The notes under the pieces are model-generated. The model saw only the letters and a program-made list of their open reading frames with translations. It was not told the origin of the DNA and did no database searches. From Diphasiastrum complanatum (taxonomy: Eukaryota; Streptophyta; Lycopodiopsida; Lycopodiales; Lycopodiaceae), in contig MU832032.1 of assembly GCA_029204225.1 (NCBI GenBank), positions 1-64,000 on the forward strand: DNA of 64,000 bases, written 5' to 3'. Numbering within the stretch: the stretch's first letter is position 1; the number at the start of each line of letters is the position of its first letter. The position numbers and the translations under genes were made by a program. This document shows, one piece after another, positions 55,621-64,000 of the stretch.

Positions 55621-57139
55621 GTATTTTAACTCATTGTAATTTTAATCATATTGCTCACAGATGCGATTACACTTTGTTGATTGACTAGTTGACATCAAAC
55701 AAGAAGTCGACAGATGTGAGTACACAATTTGTGGTCATCATTTTTTTGTGATACATAAATTTCTTTATTCACTTGTGCATATGGCAACCAATGTTGATAG
55801 AAAATGGAATTGAATGTGTTGATAGGTAACAAATTCCGAAAGGGAGATCCATTTATATTATGTTTTATACCGTGGTTTATACAAAGGGGCCTTTTTTTTT
55901 TTTTTCCATCAATCTCGGTATTACCCTCGGTTAGCAGAGTGTCATGGAATGCCTCTTACCACCTTGACCCTCTTTATAGACCTCTTTATAACCCTCTACA
56001 TATGCCTCTCTATAACCCTCTCTATAAATGTTTCAAAAACAAGTTCAAATTTGGCTAGACCCATCACATTATCAATATGGGTTAATCTCTTGTAAAGATG
56101 AGGGTGAATATATATAGTGAAGGATTACTCTTTTTAGCTTTTGATTATAATGGAAGAATCTTGTCAAGCAAGAGAATACAATCGATCACACTTAGGCATT
56201 CAAGGTAGTGTTGCAAGTTGTTTTTTTCATGTTATACAATGAAAGAGCTCATTCAATCTTGTGGAATGAGAATTCTAAAAAAATATCTTATTCTCTTATT
56301 ATCAATAGAGGATATAAAAGGTTCATATTCTTGCATTTGGATAGTTGCATGGATTTTAAGGGTGCTTACATCGAGAAAGTAGACCAATGTGGTACAATTG
56401 ATGCCAACACAAGAAGCGGAGTTATATTAAGGCAATGTACATAGATAGGCACAACACAATAAAGAAAAAAAACTTTGCTCTCGCTAATCATAACAAGGAA
56501 TGGATGGAAGAATTAAAATTAATAAATCTCTCGCTTTCATTATTGAAAGATGGGAAAGCCTATCAATGCACAAAAAGATGAAAGTATAGAATGATAATTC
56601 CGAATGGCAAAAAATAATTAAGCTAACATAGATCATTCTGAGATAGCAGAATAGTGCTTGATATAAGTCACTAACTAGATTAGTGTCATCAATAGGTAAT
56701 GCAGGAAGCTTTGAAACAACTGCTCTTGCAAATTCAGCCCTAACGTTTCACAATAAGCTCTGTACATAAGCACAAAAAATCATTAAAGTTTTTGTGAAAG
56801 ACATCCATACGTTTCCAAAGCAAAGGGAATGAAATATTCACTAGAAAAATGATCCTTATAATCTTGCTCTTTCTCTTGAGTTGTGTGGGAATAAAAGTAT
56901 TTATAGCAGGAAGACACTCAACCCTCTCGCAATTGTGGCCTTGAGATTTTGATCATAATAATAGAGAGGATTTGAGGGATGGAAGCTCTAATCATATTCA
57001 AAAGTTTTAAAAAATTAAGCTGCTTGTTTAAATATAGAGTAGGAGGTCCCCTCGTTCTCTCACAGACCACTCTCCAATGCCCAATGTAGATCACAGGTCT
57101 ATCTCCACCAATAACAACAAATATCATGATGCTTCTACC
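55621..57139. other. unassigned, AT-rich
   Basis: No recognisable gene. Near 55965-56030 short TATAACCCTCT-type words repeat several times. Confidence 0.4.
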
Positions 57140-57752
57140 TTAAAAATGAAAGTCAGTCAATAAAAGGACATTAGGCCTTTTTTGCGGGACTTTTAATGTC
57201 GTAGGGCCTAAATGTCAAGTTAGTGAATAAAGTTGGGTTTCCCTCCAATGAGGCAGAAATGAACCAATAGGATTCAGAGGCCAGGGTCCTCCTCTCTACT
57301 ATAAAAAGGGACCAACTCAAGTTCCTACACATGTTCATTTCCTCATTTCGATAAAGCAGATTGGTTCTCTTCAAAAATTGATTGATGAATGTCCTTGATC
57401 TCTATCACTTTTCCTCCATCTCTCATGATTTCTTTGGATTTTGCTAATTGTTGGATCTGATTGTTATTGGAATTGTATGTTATTATACTTTTTATGAGAG
57501 AGAAAGGGAGAGAGAAAGAGTAAGCTATCTTTGTTGTGGATACATAGTGTTAATGGATCATAGTGTTAATGGATGTAGTGTTAATGTTTAGGGTTAACGG
57601 ATGTTAGAGTTAGATGTGGATCTTCCATGAAATCTGAACTATACTATCGCTCTCATGGGAACAAATCTACGCGTGACAACTAACTTTGTCTCTTTGATGC
57701 TAGATTGACTAGATCTTGGATTCAAGTTAGGCAAGGAAAGGAACCCACTACA
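57140..57752 (+). mobile_element. putative 5' LTR of a Tat/Athila-like Gypsy element
   Basis: Ends CCCACTACA at 57752, followed two bases later by a primer-binding site. It holds CTATAAAAAGGG at 57299-57310, a good TATA box, as expected in a retrotransposon promoter. The left border is a guess. The partner LTR would lie beyond the right edge of the window. Confidence 0.5.
57300..57307 (+). promoter_or_regulatory. TATA box in the putative LTR
   Basis: TATAAAAAGGG, the strongest TATA-like sequence of the right part of the window, inside the inferred 5' LTR. Confidence 0.6.
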
Positions 57753-57754
57753 AT

Positions 57755-57774
57755 TTTGCCACCGTCACTGGGGA
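57755..57774 (+). other. Gypsy primer-binding site, Tat/Athila type
   Basis: TTTTGCCACCGTCACTGGGG resembles the TTTGGCGCCGTTGCCGGGGA sequence that follows the 5' LTR in many Athila/Tat elements, with a few substitutions. It fixes the LTR end and the plus-strand orientation. Confidence 0.6.
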
Positions 57775-58958
57775 GCTACGCCAATTTTCCAGTTTGCAGC
57801 ATGATTGTTGGATGGTTAGCTTGCATTAGGCATCTTGTCGTGGCATGAATAGTGTTAGATCTGCATTTAGGATTAGTTTGGGAGTGATTTTGCTTGAATT
57901 GAGTGGATTTGCTTGTTTGAAATCTAATCTGATTGTAGAACATGGAAAGCTATTCAGATCACCAATCTTAAGATCCAATTGGATCTGAGATATCAGAAAA
58001 AACAACAAAAATCGTCAAATCTGCCAGATTTTGGTCAAAAAGAGGCAAAAATCATCATCAGAGCTGATAACTTTTTGTCCTCTATCTGGAAACTTTTGCC
58101 GAGATGTAGACACCTTCAATTTTGATCACAGAACCTTTAGTTTGAAGGGTGAAGATTAATTCCCAGCAGATTTTCAGAAACGTCAGAAAAACCGTCAAAA
58201 AACACCAAAAAATCAAACCCTAAAAATACAAATAAAGAACCTTTGCTCGATTTACTATGCATAGGTGTGATTTAGATCTATCTACTGCCAGGTCGACGAA
58301 GAATAATACCAAAAATAAAAGGGTTTTCAGAAGATTAGTGTCATATTGTCATTTTTTTGTCCAAAAAGTCATTTTTTTTGCAAAAATACCAGTATTACTC
58401 TTGAACCTTCGCCAAAACCTTCGTCGAGCTTCCAAAACATTCTATTTATAGTAAAATACTATTTTTGAGTTCGGTGAAGATTCTTCTTGTCCAGATCATA
58501 GAAAATCTTGATTTTTACCCTCGCCAAACTACAGAAACTGTATTTTCTTGTGTCAGAAACCTTCATCCGATTTTCCATAGTTTTATCAGTGTTAGATCTT
58601 GCATCTGAGAGTTCGACGAACGTTATTTTTTCAGAAATTGTCAAAAAAGTTGATCAGAGAGTTTTTTTTTTTCCAAAATAGCACTATCGAATCTTCGCCG
58701 GGCCAACCTTCGCCAATATTATTTTTAGGTTCTGATTTTCCAGATCAAGTCTCTGTCAAAATTTGGATCAAATCTGATATATTCTGATTTGAGTTCTGAG
58801 AAATTTATCATTTTTGATGATCGAAATTCGAAATCTTTTTTACGATATAGAAACAGATTATTGAAAAGTAGAATAGATCATGCAGATCTGATCTGAGATA
58901 GTTTTGATTGAAAAATCTAGATCCAATCTCATTGTCTGCTTGATCTGAATTTGTAAAG
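57775..58958 (+). other. Gypsy leader with recurring CTTCGCCGA-type words
   Basis: Non-coding leader before gag. Words related to CCTTCGCCGA and its reverse complement recur (near 58095, 58407, 58420, 58470, 58522, 58610, 58691, 58705). The same word family reappears in the region after integrase at 63740-64000. It may be a structural or packaging feature of this retrotransposon, or an internally amplified repeat. Confidence 0.6.
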
Positions 58959-59855
58959 ATGGTTGCCCCTGGAGCTCCTCCTCAGGAAGTCAATCCAATT
59001 ATTGTTAGAAGAGCACCTCGTTTGGATCTACTCAAATACAATAGATTAGCAGATCCAGTTAGATTTCTTCAGATCTATGCTTAATCCTGTGAAGTCTATG
59101 GCAAAATTTTCCCTCAAGATAAACTTAAGTTGTTTCCTATGGCCTTAACAAGCACAACACAAGATTGATAATATAATCAAGATGAAACTGGGCATACAGA
59201 TTGGGAGGTTATTAAAAGAGCCCTTATCACGCGATTCAAACCTCGGAAGTTTAAGACCCTTTCCTACTTTTAAGTAAAATTAAAATGGAAAAGCAGAAAT
59301 GGTTCGAGATTACATTGAATGGGGGAAACGCCTCAGATCTGAGTGCAAACCTGAGCTGATTAACAAAAATGCCATGATTATATGATTTTTGTCAGGTTTA
59401 CCTAAACGAATCAGACGTGAGTTGAAATGCCATAATGAGTATGCACTCTTGCAAAATGCTATGGACGATGCAATTCGGGAGGAGAATGAAGATTCAGATG
59501 ATGAGACGAATATCAGTATTTTGCCTTATACAACAGGGCAGACTACTACGACATCCACCACTATTGCATCCATGAATGCCAACGCTACTATAGAAATGAT
59601 GCTCAATGAGTTCGAGAAACTCGGAAGAACCAGTAGAAACAAATGGAAAAGTTGTAGTCGCAGTTTGATGAGAAGATCAAAGCATTGGAAGATTTCCACG
59701 GAAAAGCAAACAAGGAACTTGAGAAGTTTGCGAAGACTTTTCCTACCAGGGAAAATGTCTGGTGTTCTATTTGTACAGGAAATCACACAGTGAATGAGTG
59801 TCCTTAATTGAAAAAACAAATGGAAATCAGTGTATGCCATTTGTGTAATTCGCCT
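58959..59855 (+). pseudogene. Ty3/Gypsy gag, decayed
   Basis: From the ATG at 58959 (MVAPGAPPQEVNPII) the frame shows the retrotransposon-gag domain in pieces: FPQDKLKLFPMALTS, TDWEVIKRALITRFKP and IEWGKRLRSECKPELINKN. These are followed by a longer frame (59389-59793) starting LSGLPKRIRRELKCHN, and a CCHC-like knuckle CSICTGNHTVNEC near 59770-59808. Stops and frameshifts are present. The plus-strand gag ends abruptly near 59855, where the element's next part continues on the opposite strand. Confidence 0.85.
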
Positions 59856-59945
59856 GTTCTTCAGGTTCACGTTGTGCTTTAGGTAACATAATAACCACAT
59901 CATCCAATGTATACCATTTAAAATACTCGGGCATATCATGCTGGA

Positions 59946-60572
59946 CTACATCTCTTGTTCCTTTTCGAAAGGACTTGTCTTGGATCTTCGCTTAGCCTTC
60001 TTAGCAGGAATTGATCGTGGAGGTGATGACTTTCGAGAAGATAAACTCTTCCTCGAAGGTGAAGGCTTCCTAGACAATGATGTCTTGCTAGAAATTTGAC
60101 TTGTAGAATCATCCTCGACTTTCCCTTTGCCTTTATTCAGTAAGGGTGGCACATTCGTTGAATCAATCTTTTGAGGAGGATTTTCTCATTTCAGGACCAT
60201 ATTATAATGTTGCTTGGCTTGTTTCTTCGTCATTGATCCTGTGATCCTGTCTTCCTTTAATATAACTGCTTTAGGCGGTTTTATTGTTGGTTCATCAGGA
60301 ACATTACGCACTCCAAATCTGGTTGGATCCATATGATTGAGAATCTGCTCATCCGTAAGTTCTGCATTGCCATCATAAGTCAAGGCATGGCTCACAGGTA
60401 TGAGATCCTCTTCAATCAGATCTGGTATAGGTTCCGTTGATATCCAGGCTACATTCAGCACATTAAAGGGAAACGTGATCGGTGTATCCAAAGTTCGATC
60501 CAATAAAGAAATCTCACTCAAATCTGACTGATTATCTTGTTGACACATATATCTTGTTGTACAATCAATCAT
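59946..60572 (-). pseudogene. Gypsy spacer between protease and RT, on the inverted segment
   Basis: Two frames (60572-60186 and 60152-59946). The first reads VLNVAWISTEPIPDLIEEDL and DEQILNHMDPTRFGVRNVP; the second is a Ser/Lys/Arg-rich linker with repeated SRK units. Such a variable linker is known before RT in this lineage. No catalytic motif. Confidence 0.6.
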
Positions 60573-60794
60573 TGCAAGTGCTTCATTCTAGTTGATAGTA
60601 TCTATTTGAGAATCGTAATGAACTCCCAAATTTTTCTCTGGACGGTTACAAGTATGATCCGTTGTTGATGAATCATCATCCTCTTTTTGAACCACTGGTT
60701 TGATAGTCCAAGTTGTAGGATCAACTTTGACTGCACGTTCACGATTTTCAAAAGTGATTTTCCCGGTACCCCAGTTATGAATTACTTGCGCAAC

Positions 60795-61043
60795 TCATAA
60801 CCATGGACGTCCCAATAGAACTTGGTAGACATTTGGCGCTTCTGGTAATTCCATTACTACGAAAGTAATGATGAACTGTACTCTCGCAATTCTGACAGGT
60901 ATATCTTCAACCATTCCTAGTGGACGAACTGTCGTTTGATCAGCTAGCTTAATGGCAAAAGTCACAGGCTTGATCTTTGTAAGGCCCCATTTTTCACATA
61001 GCTTTGTAGAAATCAGGTTAACTCCTGAACTGCCATCTATCAC
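60795..61043 (-). pseudogene. Gypsy aspartic protease, on the inverted segment
   Basis: Retropepsin that would cleave the polyprotein. The frame begins MIDGSSGVNLIS, where the active-site Asp-Gly-Ser/Thr triplet appears as DGSS. It continues LADQTTVRPLGMVEDIPV and ends YQVLLGRPWL, the conserved flap and C-terminal blocks. The 82-residue frame covers most of the domain. It lies on the opposite strand from gag and RT. Confidence 0.88.
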
Positions 61044-61070
61044 TGCTACTTTCTTAGGAAATTGTCTATG

Positions 61071-61664
61071 TTATATCGGTAGAGTGATATTTTTTTGTTC
61101 ACTTTCCCAAGCGGCTCCAACATGGAGTACTTCATTAGATTCTTCAAATTCAACACAAAAAAATGAATCCTGATGAACTTCTGGTTCTACTTGAGCTAAC
61201 TTTTGCGCTAAGACTTCTTTTGCTTTTGGCACCAACTTCAGGAACTCTCCTAATGAAATATTGATCTTGCTAGACAAAATATTCATGAGCAGTTCTGTTT
61301 GCGGCGCTTCCGGTTCAGTCATCCTGAAGGGTTCTTCATGATGATGCAACTGATCATGCATATCTATACGTGAATTTCTTGGTGGCTGCAATGGTGAAGA
61401 ACGAACTTTGGCTATTGTTTTAGCAGCTTCAAGCTCCTCTTCTTCTTGCAGATGTTTAATCCACTGCCTCATATCCTGATATCTTCTTTTTTTTGCATGA
61501 AGATTGGGATAGACTCTAGATGCTGTTGGTATATCGTTCAATGGTATAGAATCAGCAGGTACTGGATCCGATACTGGTTCTTTATGCTTTTGTGCTCTGG
61601 TGACCACCATCAAGGGTGCACTTAATTTATTCTGAGCTACTGGTCTTTGATTTATTGTTATCAA
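61071..61664 (-). pseudogene. Gypsy pre-protease region, on the inverted segment
   Basis: An open 197-residue frame between gag and protease. It is polar, with a Glu-rich helix (WIKHLQEEEELEAAKTIAK), then ISLGEFLKLVPKAKEVLAQK, which resembles the helix found before protease in Tat/Athila elements, and an acidic block ending VLHVGAAWESEQKN. Confidence 0.75.
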
Positions 61665-62085
61665 ATTTACAGGTGTTGTAGCTGGTGGTGGCTTCGGTCT
61701 TGCTAGACAGTTTTTATAGCAATGCCCATAACCACAGTCATGACAGAATGGGCCACTCTATGATTTTCTCCACATGCAAAGCATCCAAGCGGTGCTCTGG
61801 TCCAGTTTCTAGAGGCTTGTTGTTGCGCGACAAATAAATAGCATGTTGTTTTGAGGATCCACCTTCTTGATCAGTACCTTCTTGATATGTACGATTCTGA
61901 TTCCATCAAATTGGCAGGAGGAGCGGGGTGCTTTGGTGGGGCAGGTAAGGCTAAACGCTCCGGGTATCCAAGAGCGGATTGTTGAGGTCTAGTTGCTGGG
62001 TTTCCTCCATACTATGGTTCTCGATATCTCATTTGGGAATACTGTTGCTGAATTATTCGAGGATTGAAGTTGCAAAAAGCAGTCT

Positions 62086-62714
62086 CATGGTGCCAGACTC
62101 AAAAGATGTTTACGATGGTCCATCTAGGACACAGCCAATCAATCTTGCTAAACCAGGAGAATCAGAAAAGATTGTACAAGTTGGATCACAATTTAATCTT
62201 GAACAGTATCAAGCAGTCCGCATGTTACTTATTAAGTATCAAGATTGCTTTGCATGGATTATCAAGATCTGAAGGGTATTCCGACATCAGTTATTGAACA
62301 TACCATACCTTTAGTACCTGATGCAGTTCCAAGGGTTACAAAGTTCTATCGCTGTAATCCTAATGTTGCGGATCTGATAAAAAAAGAACTTTAGAGATTG
62401 CTTGACGTTGATTTCATTTACGAGATCGAGCAAACCGAATGGATCTCATCATTGTCATTGTTCCTAAGAAGAATGGGAAATTGATAATCTGCGTGAATCT
62501 CAAGGCTTTGAACAAAGTGACGAGGAAGGATCACTATCCGTTACCTTTTACTGAAAGCATTTTGGATTGCCTTGCTGGAGCGGAAGCTTATAGTTTCCTA
62601 GATGGATTTAGTGGTTACAACCAGGTTAAGATTGCACCTGCCGATCGTCACAAACCTGCTTTTGCAAAAGAATGGGGCACCTATGCTTACAAAGTAATGT
62701 CGTTTGGACTCTGA
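62086..62714 (+). pseudogene. Gypsy reverse transcriptase, N-terminal half
   Basis: Plus strand: VPDSKDVYDGPSRTQPINL, VRMLLIKYQDCFAW, IPTSVIEHTIPLVPDAVPRV, then RT blocks IVPKKNGKLIICVNLKALNK, DHYPLPFTESILDCLAGAEA, SFLDGFSGYNQVKIAP and KVMSFGL. Frameshifts occur near 62265 and 62440. The YxDD catalytic motif and RNase H are missing: the frame ends at FGL and is fused to integrase. Confidence 0.9.
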
Positions 62715-62749
62715 AACGCACTTTGCATTTTGCATCTGGTTTTATCGCA

Positions 62750-63584
62750 AGCACCGTTTGAAAAATGGGGACCGAATTATGTTGGTCCTATTCATCCTTC
62801 CTTGCAAGAATCTCAAGCCAGATAGCAACTGATTATATGACCAAGTGAGTTGAAGCCAAAGCTGTCAAAGTTGATGATGCGAAATCTACGGCCAAGTTTA
62901 TCTATGAAAATATTATAATCAGATTTGGATGTCCAATCGAGATTGTCAGTGACCGGGGTACACACTTTGTTAATCAAACAATAAAGTGTTTACTGGAAGA
63001 TTTTTTTTGTTATACACAGATTTAGTACTCCTTACTATCCCAGAGGGAATGGCCAAGCTGAATCTTCCAATAAGATTATCTGCACCATTATGACAAAGAC
63101 AGTTGAAGCAAGTCGGTCTGATTGGGAACATAAACTGTATGCAACATTATGGGCATTCAGAACCGCTTACAAAAATAGTACAAATCAAACACCCTTTCAA
63201 CTGGTTTATGGTCAAGATGCTGTCATGCCAATTGAACTTTTAATCCCATCTTTACGCATAGCGACAACAGAACAATTAAATGATGATAAGTCTTTACAAC
63301 TCCGTCATGAAGCGTTGCACAAATTATGTGAAACCCGATTGATGGCAGTTCATGCATTAGCAGCAGAGAAAGCCTGCCGCAAGGCATGGCACGATCGTCG
63401 ATTGCACAAAAAGGATCTGAAAGTAGGAGATCTTGCATTGATGTACAAAACCAAGCTGATCAAGGGAAAATTAAAGTTTACTGGTGAAGGCCCGTATAAA
63501 GTGAAGGAAATTCTGAACTATGGCATAGTAATTCTTGAGCACTTGGATGGAAAACAATTTGATACTCCGGTGAATGGCAGCTGA
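62750..63584 (+). pseudogene. Gypsy integrase
   Basis: Starts within the domain at PFEKWGPNYVGPIHP, so the zinc finger is lost. Catalytic residues are visible: Asp in TDYMTK (near 62830), Asp in VSDRGTHF (near 62945), Glu in NGQAESSNK (near 63050). A 164-residue open frame (63090-63584) covers the rest: SDWEHKLYATLWAFRTAYKN, TPFQLVYGQDAVMPIELLIP, KACRKAWHDRRLHKKDLKVG and EGPYKVKEIL. It ends DTPVNGS, typical of Tat/Athila integrases. No chromodomain. Confidence 0.92.
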
Positions 63585-64000
63585 TTACGCAAGTTTTGGC
63601 AGCGGGCTCCGCCAGTTCAGTAAACTTGATCTCAAGCAAAAGTCAGAAAAGTCATCAGCATGAGAAAAAGGAAGAACAATATTTTTGATGGAAAATGACT
63701 ACACTGTTTTTGGTCAGATTTGGCCTATACAGTATCAAAAACCTTCGCTGAGCTCTCAGACTATACATTCACTTTAGATTTATCTAATTTGAGGTAGGCG
63801 AAGGTTCTTGTCCAGGAAAAATCCATTTTTGGAGCTAGGCGAATGATCAGTAGTATGCCATTTTGGGAACCTTTGCCGAGCACCTTACTCTCATTATGAA
63901 CCTTCGCCGATATGCTAGATGGTCTTAAGATGTCAAAATTAAATTGGCCATAGGTTCAGTTTTTGGAAAAATGTATTTATGACATTACTTGGGCGAAGGT
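63585..64000 (+). other. Gypsy 3' non-coding region with recurring CTTCGCCGA-type words
   Basis: No protein is recognisable. Words such as AACCTTCGCTGAGCTC (63741), GGCGAAGGTTCTTG (63797), CTTTGCCGAGCACC (63871), GAACCTTCGCCGATATG (63898) and GGGCGAAGGT (63991) recur in both orientations. The element's 3' LTR is expected beyond the window. Confidence 0.6.

Larger units (their letters stand above)
59856..62085 (-). mobile_element. inverted interior segment of the Gypsy element (gag end to pre-RT)
   Basis: Read on the minus strand from 62085 down, the order is: gag tail with NFNPRIIQQQYSQM, a second knuckle-like CFACGENHRVAH (near 61795-61760), the pre-protease region (61664-61071), protease (61043-60795) and a spacer running to 59860. 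This is the order expected between the plus-strand gag on the left and the plus-strand RT on the right. Inverting the segment restores a standard gag-protease-RT-integrase element. The breakpoints are approximate. Confidence 0.85.

Overview
This is nuclear DNA from a land plant, most likely a flowering plant. The evidence is the set of retrotransposon lineages (Ty1/Copia, Ty3/Gypsy chromovirus and a Tat/Athila-like Gypsy), the hAT, CACTA and Helitron signals, GT-AG introns of plant type, and telomere-like AAACCCTAA boxes. I cannot name the species. The window is dominated by decayed transposable elements and holds one clearly intact host gene.

The host gene lies on the minus strand (coding exons between 38194 and 26026). 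I could trace ten exons with consistent reading phase, predicting a protein of about 1228 residues: four 30-residue repeats, a long acidic domain, three RRMs of the hnRNP Q/R (SYNCRIP) type, an RG-rich stretch, a U1-type C2H2 zinc finger, a double-stranded-RNA-binding domain, and a tail rich in Gly, Ser and Tyr. Its 6.3-kb first intron carries a truncated Gypsy element in antisense orientation. A TATA-like box and a pyrimidine-rich leader lie upstream of the start codon.

Layout. 1-5.2 kb: unassigned AT-rich DNA, short tandem repeats and a decayed Copia gag-protease. 5.3-6.1 kb: microsatellites and a small palindromic repeat. 6.2-15.5 kb: a satellite of about 360 bp per monomer and a Copia element whose 5' LTR and gag have been flipped by an inversion of about 3.1 kb; the two LTRs share a 5-bp target duplication (CATAT). 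15.6-17.3 kb: a chromovirus 3' end with an inverted pair of LTR fragments. 18-22.2 kb: a tandemly duplicated segment with Helitron-like 3' ends, a 2.6-kb hAT-like element inserted in an (AT)n tract of one copy, and a large palindrome. 22.2-38.4 kb: the host gene and its flanks. 38.4-52 kb: a pile-up of Copia and Gypsy fragments, including a Copia pol split by a 907-bp CACTA-like element with a 3-bp target duplication. 52-55.6 kb: a CACTA transposase remnant and unassigned repeats. 57.1 kb to the right edge: a Tat/Athila-like Gypsy whose gag-protease part is inverted relative to its gag and RT-integrase parts.

No element looks autonomous, since every coding region is truncated, frameshifted or rearranged. 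The most notable pattern is repeated inversion inside LTR retrotransposons, with two clear cases and probably more. The most notable protein is the RRM, zinc finger and dsRBD fusion. No tRNA, rRNA, organelle-like or CRISPR sequence was seen. All domain calls come from reading motifs by eye, without a database search.
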